Notes under the pieces: generated by a model
Told to the model about the DNA's origin: nothing
The model's database searches: none
The model's input: the letters and a program-made list of their open reading frames with translations, nothing else
Shown here: positions 25,302-47,514 of the stretch, in pieces
Position numbering within the stretch: position 1 is the stretch's first letter
Layout: each line of letters begins with the position of its first letter
Translations under genes and position numbers: made by a program
Assembly: GCA_012295275.1 (NCBI GenBank)
Contig: CM022677.1
Location: forward strand, 23,526,253 to 23,590,252
Source of the DNA: Chrysomallon squamiferum
Taxonomy: Eukaryota; Mollusca; Gastropoda; Neomphalida; Peltospiridae
DNA: 64,000 nt
Direction of reading: 5' to 3'

Positions 25302-26525
25302 CATAGACAACTCAATAAAATAAAGTAAAATGAAAGAATATAATAATAATAAAATAAAAAATAAAACTTCTCAGAGAATTAAATATTATTCAGTATAATT
25401 AATATAAATAAGACTTTGAATATCAGATCTATTTATCTGATTATTATTATTATTATTATTATTATTATTTTCTTTTTTACTTATTTAATTATTATTATTA
25501 TAATTTATTATTTTTCTTTTTTCCAGAAACAGTGATTGGAGGTATGTTATCTCATTATTGCTCTTAAAATGTAGTAATGTCTGAAAAATATAATTTGAGA
25601 TGTACAAAAGAACAATCTGACTGAAATTTTTCTATTTTATGTGATTTATAAAATCATTTCTGGGCCAAGATTTATGTATGCATGTATGTATATCTAAATA
25701 TATTTTAAATATTATATAAACTACCAATATATATATATAAATCATAAATATTAACATTTAATAAATTTTAATATATATTACACACACAGACAAACATACA
25801 TACATACATATATATAAATATATATTATACACACACACACATATATACACACACATACACTCACAGGCATACATATATGTGTGTGTGTGTGTGTATGTGT
25901 GTACTTTTAACTGATTAATTTTCTAGATAAAACTTCTGCTATGGTTGATATATGTTACAAACTCGCAACAATTCTTAAAGATTGTATTGAGATGAGACTA
26001 ATTCTAAAGAAACTATTCTGAAAGAATTAAATATATTCATTGTAACTAATACAAAAAAATACTTTGCATATGTGATATATTTGATTTAATTTTTTTTTTT
26101 TTTTTTTTTTTCAAATATTTTGCTGAAGCGGTGAGTGGAAGTATGTTATCTCATTATCTCTCTTAAAATTTTGTAAAATTTTAGAAGTTACTAAAAGTAT
26201 TATTTCAGAAATAGAAAAGCCCAATCTGATTGAAATGTTTCCTATTTTATGTTATTTAATTATGACATTTCTGGGCCAAGCTGTATTCTTTTTTGAGCCA
26301 TCATTATACGCGAAAATTGCATGACATTAATAAATATCAATATTTATGTTTTATATAATGTTACTGTGAGCTATCTGTCTGTCTTTCCACCTCTTTATAA
26401 ACATAATAAAGTGAAATGAAGGAAAATTATTAAAATCTCATTATTAGATGTGTATCATATTCTAAATTTAATAAAAAAAAAACTCTGTAAATTGTTTTTC
26501 GAATTAATGATGTTATTATATAGAG

Positions 26526-26576
<51 letters not shown>

Positions 26577-28145
26577 TTATTTTTATTTTTTTTTTTTTTT
26601 TTTATAAACAACAAATTTACTAATTTATTATTAAATGTCATTCGGTTGTCAAATAACCTGGTACTAGTAGTGGTAGTAATAGTAATAGTAGTAGTGGCAG
26701 TAGTAGAAGAAATAGTAATGTTACTAACTGCTGTTTTTATAGAAGTAGTATGGAGATAGTAGATGTCATGATAACAATGCGATGGTATTAGTAATATTAC
26801 TGCTGAGAGTACAATTCATATAGAAAACTAAAGAACATTACATTTTTCAAACGTGTTGCATTTCTTAAACTAGTTCGGTCCTATGGTTGTACTGTAATGG
26901 GGGTTTCTATCTGTTTAGCTGATTAATTTTCTACATAAAACTTCAGCTGTGACTGATATTTGTTACAAAATCACTATAATTAATCAAAATAAATCTGAAT
27001 ATGAGATATATTTCGCTGATTTCTCTGATTTATTTATTTATTTTTTTTTAATTTATTATTATTATTAATATTGTTGTTGTTGTTGTTGTTGTTGTCGTTC
27101 TTTATAAATATTTTGCAGAAGCGGCGAGTTCAGGTATGTTATGTCATTATTTCACTTAAAATTTAGTAATGGTTAAAATAAATAAATAAATAAATAAATA
27201 ATTAATTAAAAAAGTAAATAAATAAATAAGTAAATAAATTAAATGAAGTAAAATGAAAGAAAATTATTAAACAACAAAGGAACATAAATCTTCTGCTGTG
27301 GCTGATATGTGTTACAAACGCGCCACAGTTCTCAGATATTGTCTTGAGATCAGACTGATTCTAAGGAAACTATTCTGAAATCCTTAAATAGTATTCATAT
27401 CATTAATAAAAAATTGAATATTAGATAAATTTTATTTTATGATTATTATTATTTTTTTAATAATTTTTATTCTGTTAACATTTTGCAGACAAGGTGAGTG
27501 GAGGTATGTAATTTCATTATTTCTCTTAAAATGTAGCAATGGACGAAAGTGTTATTTCAGATTTATTTTAAAAGGGCAATCTGATTGAAATGTTTCTATT
27601 TTATGTCATTTAACATAACATTTCTGTGCCATTGTTCTTAATATTTAGAAATGGTTAAAACCAAAAATAATAATTTCAGATGTATAAAAATGCTATGTGA
27701 TTGTAATTTTTCTACTTGTTCAAATTATCATAACATTTATGGTTTATGATATAATCTTTTTCAGCCATCATTATAGAAGAACAAGTCCACACTATTGATG
27801 ATCTATCTTTCTATCTATCAATGTGTCTATCCTTCTATATATAAACTCAATAATGTAAACTAAAGTAAAAGAAAAACTTATTAATAACTTATTACTAGAC
27901 ATGTATTTCATTAATTTTATGAATTTTATTAATTCGTTTCTGTACATTGTTTTAATAAATATAAATTTATTTTATTTTGCAATATAACGAATTTATCATT
28001 TTTTGTTAAATGTGATTTGATTATAAAGTGATACTAAACGTAATCTATGTTTTCAGGATCAGAAGATACAAGCGCTGCATTAGTTGTGGTAATCGTCTTG
28101 ATGTTTATTGCAATTGGCGTAGCAATATTTATTTTTATCCGGTGA
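18818..28145 (+). CDS. Gene B: six TSP1-like domains, micro-exon stalk and TM segment (spliced, whole span)
   Basis: Predicted type I membrane protein paralogous to gene A. Exons in order: leader 18818-18883 (ATG 18832), TSP1-like 19356-19535, micro 19781-19804, TSP1 19931-20089, TSP1 21008-21193, TSP1-like 21558-21743, micro 22059-22070, TSP1 22242-22400, TSP1 22782-22967, stalk micro-exons 23862, 24193, 25077, 25527, 26129, 27119 and 27489, then TM exon 28057. All joins are phase 1 and sum to 443 codons with the TGA at 28143. Domain lengths run 60, 53, 62 then 62, 53, 62 residues, indicating duplication of a three-domain block. The product may stop one Arg after the membrane, or splice at CG|GTGAAT (28141) to a distal tail exon. 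Ligand and process are unknown. Confidence 0.7.
19356..19535 (+). CDS. Gene B TSP1-like domain 1 (four cysteines)
   Basis: Acceptor CCATTACAG, donor CCAG|GTTAGC, 180 nt, phase 1-1. It begins ADATWGFW, contains GDCEDTC and ends NCTGGNC. Only four cysteines are present, with a long middle loop, so it is a divergent TSP1. The acceptor was chosen because it is the one that enters the open frame in phase 1; the upstream ATG at 19286 is in the same frame but has no compatible acceptor. Confidence 0.65.
19781..19804 (+). CDS. Gene B inter-domain micro-exon (24 nt, AEPKTLVH)
   Basis: Acceptor CATTTGCAG and donor CATG|GTAAGT are both strong. 24 nt, phase 1-1, linking domains 1 and 2. Confidence 0.65.
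19931..20089 (+). CDS. Gene B TSP1 domain 2 (short, six cysteines)
   Basis: Acceptor TTTTCCAG, donor ATAG|GTACGT, 159 nt, phase 1-1. It begins GIWTPW, has CTDTCTR and ends CSNGFCHI. Six cysteines sit in a compact 53-residue TSP1. Closest in length and pattern to the exon at 22242. Confidence 0.75.
   Translation, partial: EFGHRGNQRRLYSAQTRAPDCHFTLDTVNPGLHVLVAISNSLSKHAQTDSVI
20262..20379 (+). pseudogene. Possible decayed TSP1 exon in gene B
   Basis: A frame open through here contains EWTEV, VKWSLNE and ends CKKNNCKP, like the ends of the neighbouring domains (CTGGNCNP, CSNGFCHI). The expected phase-1 donor position reads G|ATTTAT instead of G|GT, and the central cysteines are missing. It looks like a remnant of an extra domain. 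Confidence 0.3.
21008..21193 (+). CDS. Gene B TSP1 domain 3
   Basis: Acceptor TTTTTTAG, donor TCAT|GTAATG, 186 nt, phase 1-1. It begins VDDSWSEW, has KCSVTCGNG and ends REKCS, with six cysteines in canonical order. The final base is T, so the next codon becomes Tyr. Confidence 0.8.
21240..21329. repeat. GA microsatellite in gene B intron
   Basis: About 45 uninterrupted GA units directly downstream of TSP1 exon 3. The peptide frames across it are repeat artefacts. Confidence 0.9.
21558..21743 (+). CDS. Gene B TSP1-like domain 4 (four cysteines)
   Basis: Acceptor AAAACAG, donor ACAG|GTAAGT, 186 nt, phase 1-1. It contains GSGWSSWW, GDCAPNC and an end in CIGHYCET. Like domain 1 it has only four cysteines, supporting the view that domains 4-6 are a copy of domains 1-3. 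Confidence 0.7.
22059..22070 (+). CDS. Gene B inter-domain micro-exon (12 nt, VRYF)
   Basis: Acceptor ATTTTCAG, donor TTTG|GTGAGT, 12 nt, phase 1-1. It occupies the same place in the second three-domain block as the 24-nt exon at 19781 does in the first. It follows a long TA microsatellite (about 21992-22038). Confidence 0.55.
22242..22400 (+). CDS. Gene B TSP1 domain 5 (short, six cysteines)
   Basis: Acceptor ATTTCCAG, donor GTTC|GTAAGT, 159 nt, phase 1-1. It begins GSWSEW, has SCTKMCGRK and ends CTDGSCDV. Six cysteines in 53 residues, matching domain 2 in length and layout. Confidence 0.8.
22666..22680 (+). pseudogene. Possible dead 15-nt micro-exon
   Basis: CTTCTTCAG is followed by CCAGAAAGCCTGGAG and then TTACAA where GTATG or GTAAG would be expected. 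The length equals that of the stalk micro-exons, but the donor is lost. Confidence 0.3.
22782..22967 (+). CDS. Gene B TSP1 domain 6
   Basis: Acceptor AATTAAG, donor CCTG|GTAAGA, 186 nt, phase 1-1. It contains DGGWSSW, NCSVTCGGG and an end in SPCP, with six cysteines. Paralogous to the isolated (+) exon at 47240, including the following GTAAGAAAGTA and a CA repeat in the next intron. The acceptor is an AAG type. Confidence 0.85.
23862..27503 (+). CDS. Gene B array of seven 9-15 nt stalk micro-exons
   Basis: Exons: 23862-23876 (GAEKA), 24193-24207 (EIVSG), 25077-25085 (VSE, 9 nt), 25527-25541 (ETVIG), 26129-26140 (AVSG, 12 nt, AAG acceptor), 27119-27133 (EAASS) and 27489-27503 (DKVSG). Each is phase 1-1 with a GTATGT-type donor followed by TATCTCATTATTTC-like sequence, and most have a TTTTGCAG acceptor. 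The introns carry recurring blocks (for example ACTTCTGCTGTGGCTAAT) and are duplicated units of roughly 0.3-1 kb. Together they encode a flexible stalk of up to 32 residues between the last TSP1 domain and the membrane. Exons this small are often spliced selectively. Confidence 0.6.
24434..24505. repeat. CT microsatellite in gene B stalk intron
   Basis: Long (CT)n tract. A (CTAT)n tract follows at about 25226-25301, and ATT tracts at about 25441-25470 and 26527-26576. No gene in these stretches other than the micro-exons listed. Confidence 0.85.
28057..28145 (+). CDS. Gene B transmembrane exon
   Basis: Acceptor GTTTTCAG, entering in phase 1. It encodes GSEDTSA then ALVVVIVLMFIAIGVAIFIF, Ile, Arg, stop. 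The hydrophobic segment is about 21 residues. The sequence CG|GTGAAT at 28141 is a fair phase-2 donor at the position where genes A, C and D splice to a tail, so the stop at 28143 may lie in an intron. If not spliced, the protein has a one-residue cytoplasmic end. Confidence 0.7.
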
Positions 28146-28500
28146 ATACCATCATTGACATTTCTAAAAAAAATTAAAATAAATATAAATCCCAGAATCT
28201 GCATAACATCAAAATTGCGATCCCTCCCCCTGATTTCAGTGTACTATAAACTTTTTATTGGTTCTATATATTTCGAAATTGTTATTTGATTTTGTGTTAT
28301 ATGTTATAAATAGTGCACCAAAAATTAAAACCAAACTTGATGAGGTTTTTCTGAGAATGATGTATGTTACGCAAACGTTTACAATATCAAAAATGATGCA
28401 CATGACGTGATTTTACTGGATGTATCAAGTTCACTGCAAGTATGAACAAAAATAAATAAAGTGAGTAAGCCTCGGAGATTATCTACAATGCATCACAGGG
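28146..28500. other. Gene B 3' flank
   Basis: AT-rich sequence with AATAAAG near 28451 that could serve as a polyadenylation signal. No further exon is certain. Confidence 0.4.
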
Positions 28501-29640
28501 CAGACATTTGAAAGACTTGATCTTCTTACTCGGTAGATTTCATATATATATATATATATATATATACATGATGGGATCAATACACTCATGCATGTTCAGG
28601 ACTTTCGAATATTCTATGGGTTGCATATGGGGAGCATGCAGTCAAGCCTATGGTGAATGGAAAGGAAGTGCAAAGGGCATTCCGAGGTCATTTTTTTATG
28701 GTTGAAAAATGTTTGAAAGGCATACTGATCACTGAAGTGATGGATGTTAAACCGAGTTTTGCTCACTGTTATAGATATTTAACTCATTGTTGGCAGGGAA
28801 TGTCAAATTAGATGCAGATTGTGTCAATGAATCCCGCATCACAATGAAAAAAACATGTTTGAAAAGAGAAAACCTTAGTTTTCTGCGGGATCCAGGACAA
28901 ATAAACTGTGGATTTCTCACGCGAACATGGTAACACTGGCTTGAATGCTTGTCTTGGCAGAACAAATCGGCTCCTGGAGAGACATCTTTGTAATTTGGTG
29001 GCAGATCAAGTCGGCTATGAAATAATTACGTACACTGAAGCATCGGCTCCTGAAGAGAATGTTTGTCTCTGTTTGCTACTGCTGGACACGTCACCAGTCT
29101 AAAGTAAGCTTATCTCTGCCTGCATAACATTAAGCAATTAGAGTGAAAGAATCCAAATGTATTCGTTGGGAAGAGAAATTCTGGGCTGGTCTTGGTTGAG
29201 TCTGATGGACGTCTACTAGGCAGAATTACCGAGGACCGACGTACCTTGTGGATAACGTCATTTCCTGCCTACTGTGAATACAACGCTGCCATGCAGGAGT
29301 TCAATAAACGTACACATATATCAAGAAGCCAAGAGCATAAGGAACAGGTTGAAAAGAGATCCAGTGGACCTGTCAAAATCAGAGAAATTCTTGAACAGCA
29401 CAAACTCTCTGAGATATATAATAATTGGCATTGTTGTTGATGGTCATGTAGCAGCAAGAAAACTGATGATTGAAAAAAATGATGGGGCAGCCAATTTTTA
29501 TTACACGTATAAATCAAAAGTCAAACACTGACACTTGCTAGCGCTTAGGCAAACAACATATTCACGAACACGGATAAAACACAACTTGCCATTGCAACAG
29601 ATGACTATGCCGATGGCCTCTCAGATGAAGACGTCACCAA
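28500..29640 (+). pseudogene. Frameshifted coding relic, probably mobile-element derived
   Basis: Base composition is clearly more balanced than the surroundings, and consecutive (+) frames are open but broken by stops and shifts: 28508-28705, 28908-29102, 29192-29440 and 29274-29531. Pieces such as AYCEYNAAMQEFNKR, SQEHKEQ and DLSKSEKFLNSTNSLRY look like real former protein. A (TA)n tract interrupts at 28543. I cannot name the family with confidence; a multi-copy transposon-associated protein is my guess. Confidence 0.4.
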
Positions 29641-30457
29641 TAAGGTAAAAACAGAATTATCTGCTGGCTGGTTGTTCACTGATTCGCCGTATTCAGTGAA
29701 CAGACAGCAGGACATGTGCTGTAACAGCAGATGCTTCAGTGTACGAAATTATTTCATAGCCGACTTGATCTTCCACCAAATTCCATTCCTAGCGTGTGTT
29801 TTTTTAAACAAAATTATGATATGGTTAGCCAAAGACTGTACTTGATGCATCTGACTGGTGTTGAAATGTAAATTAATCATATGTACGAAGAACGCAGACA
29901 AACTGCTGAAGGTGGTGCAATGCAACTGCACTACAGTGCTGCACTATTCAACGCTCTACTACTAGGAGGTATGCATTACTGTGATTAACAGCTGTGCACA
30001 TTCGTATTACGTCAGCTTGAAGTCAAATATATGTTTTTGTTTCAACTTTTAGGGCTTTATTTGCAGCAAATCTTGCCTATGACATCAAATCGTATATTGA
30101 CCTATGTCTTTTTACTAATCACTTAATTTGTGTGTGTATATGTGTGTATATGTGTGTATATGTGTGTATATCTGTGTACGTGTGTTTTTCATAATTATTA
30201 TTGTTATTAATAATTTATTATTATTATTATTTTTATTATTATTATTATAAGGAAGAAAGATGCAGCAGAGTAGATTAAGCGGTTGAGCCGTTAAGACGAA
30301 TCCTGAAACAAGGACTATTATTAACTTTGATGTAAAACACCGACAAATGGATTAACATTGATGCACTATAATAGTAGTTACATCTGTCAATGTGATCGTT
30401 TCTGAAATAAAGTGGTATATTTGATTTGTAAGTTATGCTTAATAATAATAATAATAA

Positions 30458-30498
<41 letters not shown>

Positions 30499-30615
30499 AT
30501 AATAATGTAATGAAAATACACACACCAAATTATAAATAGAGAAATCCTAAAATGATATAAAAAGAAATCTTAAGGTGTTGATATTTAACTATGACTAATT
30601 ACTATATTTTTCTTC

Positions 30616-30646
<31 letters not shown>

Positions 30647-31375
30647 GTTGTTGTTGTTGATATTATTGTTAATCATAATAATAGAATAGTTAAGTGAAAA
30701 ATTATGAAGAACATTTTTTTGTATTTCAGTTACATGATGTTACGTCACGATTTGTAACAGGAAGGCAGCACGTTGAAAATATGATTTTACCTGATGACAC
30801 ACTGAGCTGAAATCTACAGTTTCTTTATTCAGATATACCTTTACCTTCTCTACTCTGCTATGCTCTCTTCTTTTCTTCTTTCTTCCTCCCTCAGCTTTGG
30901 TTCAAAGTTGCCTGGTTCACCATGAATACAACAGTGTTTGAAAAAGTTTGGAAATATGTTAAATCTGGCTAACACAGTCATCATTTGAACAACTGGACGT
31001 TTGATGTTCTAAAAAAAAGCAATAAAAGAAAAAGAAAAGAAAAGAAAAAGAAACAACAATACTGCACCCAGTTTTGGTTGACTAATCACGCAGGTATTGC
31101 TACACGTTCTGTCACACTGGTTTTATCATGACGTAACAAGTAATGTCTATGTTTCACCTGTTTAGTGTTAATTAATTTTGCTTAAATAGGTTATCCTTCA
31201 ACTGTTCGTACTTATTTAATGTAAACACAGTCACCAAGTTTTGACGTTAAATAAATATGTGACGACCATAAGATGTGTCATTTTGGGTACTTTTTAATCG
31301 CTTTTTTGCAGTCCGTTGAAACGTTGTTTTTTTTTTTTTTTTTTGTTTGTTTGTTTTTTTAAGATATTTTGTCAT
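29641..31375. other. Intergenic, no gene seen
   Basis: Contains short GTGTATAT repeats (30131-30180), ATT tracts and an AAT/AGT triplet tract (30443-30505). One possible distal gene B tail exon starts at 30730 (TATTTCAG, reading RYMMLRHDL then stop from phase 2), which is speculative. Confidence 0.35.
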
Positions 31376-31710
31376 TTCACCCAAACCCTGATAGCTGTTG
31401 ACTGAAAAGTGTTGATACTTGTAGATTACAATATAAAGTTTGATAGAGACTTATGTAACAAGGTCCATGATGGTTCATCGCGCCCCAATGAGCAAGCCAC
31501 AGGGGTCCTATGGGCCATGATCTCAAACAGTGAAACTATCTAGACACTATAAAGGTGTAAAAAAAAAATAATAATAATAATAAAAAAAAAAAAAATAATA
31601 ATAATTCCTGTTCAGGAATGAATTGCCTTTTTGATAGATTTAGCAAGGACACCCAAAATCAAATCTGCCTCAAATTAGCTTATTTCTACCTGGACAGGCT
31701 CAATAAATGC
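31376..31710. repeat. Dispersed repeat, copy 1
   Basis: Shares the ordered blocks TAGCTGTTGACTGAAAA, GATTACAATA, CCATGATGGTTCATC, GGTCCTATGGGCCATGATCT and TTTAGCAAGGACACC with 32618-33150. The two copies are in the same orientation and differ by substitutions and gaps, as old interspersed elements do. An A-rich tract (31560-31605) splits this copy. Confidence 0.55.
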
Positions 31711-31877
31711 ATATAGTGTGTCTCGGAGATTTTCTAAGAAATTGAACTTCATAGTCCACATCGTCACCTTTTGTTTGTGTGATTACACCGATGTAGTGAA
31801 CAGTGCTCTTCATTATCTCCGTTGAAAAGAAACCTCTGTCTGGCTTCCGTTCTTTCTTTGTTGGCATTTAAAAAAAA

Positions 31878-31884
31878 TGTTTTG

Positions 31885-31960
<76 letters not shown>
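31878..31960. repeat. ATT microsatellite
   Basis: About 25 ATT units. It is followed at 31961 by CAG and an open stretch reading RYNTLVCSEENQYQ then stop when entered in phase 2, a speculative distal tail exon for gene B (31964-32006). Confidence 0.6.
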
Positions 31961-32617
31961 CAGATACAACACTCTGGTCTGTTCTGAAGAAAATCAATAC
32001 CAGTAATTAATAATCTATCAAGTAACACTGATTTTTATGGTTATAAATTCCTTTGAAAGGCAGTGGGATCTCAAAGAGGCTTATCGTACCCACAGAAAAT
32101 GGTTCATTGATCCCAAACACCACTTTCATTATGTTAGCCCAGTAAATCACATGGCTGATCGACTAAAACTGTATTTAGAAGTCAAAAGAAATTATAAAAA
32201 AAAAAAAAAAAACCAACTAAAAATCACAAAGCTTTACAGGATCTATGATATATGTATTATCACTTCAGTATTAAACTGTACCCCCAAAAAAAAAAAAAAA
32301 ACACACACACACCAACATTACCTAAAGTTGTCAAAAACCTCCTTTTTAACAGGTATGTTGATGGACTGATCCAAAGCTCTCTAAAGAATATTGGTGAAAG
32401 TCACATCTATAGTAGTTGCTTTGATGGTGGATAGATGTCTCTACCATTTGGCAGTCAGGAGTGTATGGGATGGCTCAAAGTTTGACCATAGCTCTTCAGT
32501 CCCCAGTTTCCGTAAGCGATTTCAGGGATGTGCATCTGTTAAGTAGTGACAACTCTTTTCAGGAGATCTGCTGAAAATTATTCGCAACTGTAAGGGAAAC
32601 TGGGGCCCGATGAGGCC

Positions 32618-33150
32618 ATTTCACACAAACCTTGACAGCTGTTGACTGAAAACAACTGATGCCTATAGCGGCATTATTGCTGTCGATTACAATACGGAGT
32701 TTGACAGGTTGTCTTCAACACCATCGTGTAGGAGACGCTTATGTCCGTGATGGCTCATCAGTGAGATAAGAGACCAGTGAGCTACTTATCAGAGTCCTGT
32801 GGGTCATGATCTCAGCCAGAAACAACACACACACATATATATATATCTTGTTGATTTTTTAAATTCCGGTCATAAATTTCATCTGAGACGCACATATTGT
32901 TATAATCTAAGGGGTGAATTACATTTTCAAGACACTGACCTCAGTCTAGGAACTCTTATATTATTGACCCAGGGTCCGTGGTTTCCGTGTAGTTTCAAGA
33001 GTCCTAAACTAATGGTGAATCTGATTCAAGACTGAACTGATCAAAACTGCCAGTGAATTATACGATTCAGCCTTTTAGTAGTTTGCTCGCCAGGTTTAGC
33101 AAGGACACCAAAACTCTAATCTGCCTCAACTAAGCTTATTTCCTCCTAGG
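32618..33150. repeat. Dispersed repeat, copy 2
   Basis: Second copy of the repeat at 31376-31710, with the same ordered blocks (ACAGCTGTTGACTGAAAA, GATTACAATA, GTGATGGCTCATCAGTG, TTTAGCAAGGACACC). It includes a more complete middle and is interrupted by a short (TA)n at 32836. Confidence 0.55.
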
Positions 33151-33161
33151 TCAACTTAAAG

Positions 33162-33368
33162 ATGTTAATGTTTTTACTCACAGTTTTTTATTCAGAGCTC
33201 CTAATTTTGAAGCACGGTATTACAGTTACGCATTTCCCTGACGTTAATATCACACAGACTTTCTATACAAATGATATGAACGAAAACATCGCTTTTCAGT
33301 CGGGTTTTTGTAAATCTGAGAATATTAGGTGCGATAAAAATACAAATGGCAGTGCAAATGTAAACTGA
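33162..33368 (+). CDS. Small open frame, possibly a secreted peptide
   Basis: A 68-codon frame starting MLMFLLTVFYSELLILK, with a hydrophobic start and then a hydrophilic part with two cysteines (FCKSENIRC), directly after the dispersed repeat. It is not low-complexity, unlike nearly all other small frames here. There is no splice or promoter evidence and no known relative, so it may be chance. Confidence 0.15.
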   Translation: MLMFLLTVFYSELLILKHGITVTHFPDVNITQTFYTNDMNENIAFQSGFCKSENIRCDKNTNGSANVN

Positions 33369-34394
33369 CTGTCTTTATCAAATAACAACATGAAGATTTT
33401 GATTTCTTTCTATATTTTTCTTCAGTCAATACAAACTAATAAAAATAAAAATAAAAATCACTTTGCAATAGCCTAACTACTTACATAAATGTTAAATTTA
33501 GTCTGTCCTTAATTTACATGATTTTGTTCTTTTCACTTTGTTAAACACATTAAAACTCTTTCTACGGTGGAGTCCCAAAACATAGTTAAACGCTTGTAAG
33601 TATAATGAAACGTATGAAGACGTAGCAAATTTAATTTTCATTAAATCAAATGTAAACTAATAAAATAAAATTCGTATTATGATAACGAAATACATTATTC
33701 ATTGCAAAAAATGAAATAAAACTTCATTCTTCAAACTATATTGTTTATAATATATTTTTGTTTTATTTCATTTTCTTCTTACTATTATCAGTTAGTGTTG
33801 TTGTTCTTCCTCACTATAGGACATGTCCTTTGAGTCATTACACAATACAAATACTGATACTGAAATATATTGTATTACTCTTAAGCTGACAGTTTACCAG
33901 TGTATGTATTGCCAACACTACGATAGTTGCAGCTGGAGACAGTTACATATCAATATCAAAATTGGGATCTTAAAATGTAATATAACATTGACAGCAATGG
34001 CTATCGAATGATGCTTCAGTGACGTATTGTAGCTGAAGTATGACTGTAAAGTAATTAAACAAATTAAACTGAAATCCAGACAATAATGCGAAACATTAAA
34101 TGATTACTGTCTCTGAAAGAAGAAATGACTGAAATAAAAAAAAAGGGCAAGTCTGTGGTGATGTGACTAGCAATCACGGCAGTTGGAATAACTTCCAATA
34201 CCTCTGATTGTAATGTCTTGCCCAAATGCAACATTATTTGCTCATGGAAACGGGAAGTGTTATCATCAGATCGCATAAATGCTTTCAAACAAACAATAGA
34301 AAAAGAAATGATTGAATAAGCAGAAATTTGTTTAATTTCGTTTCTTCAATTTTTCTCAATTTCTGACATTGGATAGTCATAAGCTATAAAGTCT
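33369..34394. other. Intergenic and 3' flank of gene C
   Basis: AT-rich, without a convincing gene. Open stretches at 33823-34011 (+) and 34064-34288 (-) have no supporting signals. Confidence 0.4.
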
Positions 34395-46739
<12,345 letters not shown>

Positions 46740-46782
46740 CTGTAGCTAAGCTTAAGTCTCCTGAAAAATATATAATAATAAT

Positions 46783-46982
46783 NNNNNNNNNNNNNNNNNN
46801 NNNNNNNNNNNNNNNNNNNNNNNNNNNNNNNNNNNNNNNNNNNNNNNNNNNNNNNNNNNNNNNNNNNNNNNNNNNNNNNNNNNNNNNNNNNNNNNNNNNN
46901 NNNNNNNNNNNNNNNNNNNNNNNNNNNNNNNNNNNNNNNNNNNNNNNNNNNNNNNNNNNNNNNNNNNNNNNNNNNNNNNNNN
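46783..46982. other. Assembly gap (200 N)
   Basis: Exactly 200 undetermined bases, a typical fixed-size scaffold gap. Sequence to the left is minus-strand gene C units; sequence to the right holds a plus-strand TSP1 exon. Confidence 0.98.
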
Positions 46983-47239
46983 AAACCATGTTTTTGGTAA
47001 TTTACGATATTTTCTGAAACTATAAGTGATTTTCTGCCTGTGTCCTTTTTTTTTTTTTTACTGTTCAGGGATTCTTTGTTCTTTATTCTGTATATGATTA
47101 ATAGTTTCATTTATATTTATATCATTCAGAAGTATTAGATGCAGAGACTAATAATAATAATATAGACCTAAGAGTTTATTATGATTGTTAAGATATGTTG
47201 CTAATAAAAATGATTAACTACTGTGTTACTTTAAATCAG

Positions 47240-47413
47240 GTTGGAGTTCCTGGACCAGACATGAAAAATCATGTTCAGCAATATGTGGGCCAGTATCTCG
47301 TTTGGTTGTAAAAACTAGGCTTTGTAATAGCCCAGGACCCACAAATGGAAGAGACTATGAAGGCTTTAGAATAAATTTTATTACAGAGTCATGTGAAATT
47401 GTCCCATGTCCAA
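47240..47413 (+). CDS. Isolated TSP1 domain exon (gene E)
   Basis: Acceptor AAATCAG, donor CCAA|GTAAGA, 174 nt, phase 1-1. It reads GWSSWTRHE, SCSAICG, RLCNSPGP and an end in IVPCP. It matches gene B domain 6 (22782) across its length and in the start of the next intron, including a CA repeat (47459-47513). The cysteine of RDCEG is Tyr here (RDYEG), leaving five cysteines. No leader, micro-exon or TM exon of this gene is certain; the upstream part may lie in the gap. Confidence 0.7.
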
Positions 47414-47456
47414 GTAAGAAAGTAATCAGTATAATAATTATTTGTGATATTGTTGT

Positions 47457-47514
<58 letters not shown>

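Noticed and set aside
34064-34288. 74-codon minus-strand frame downstream of gene C
   Set aside because: It has no splice or start context, lies in the 3' flank and is not found at the matching place in gene D.
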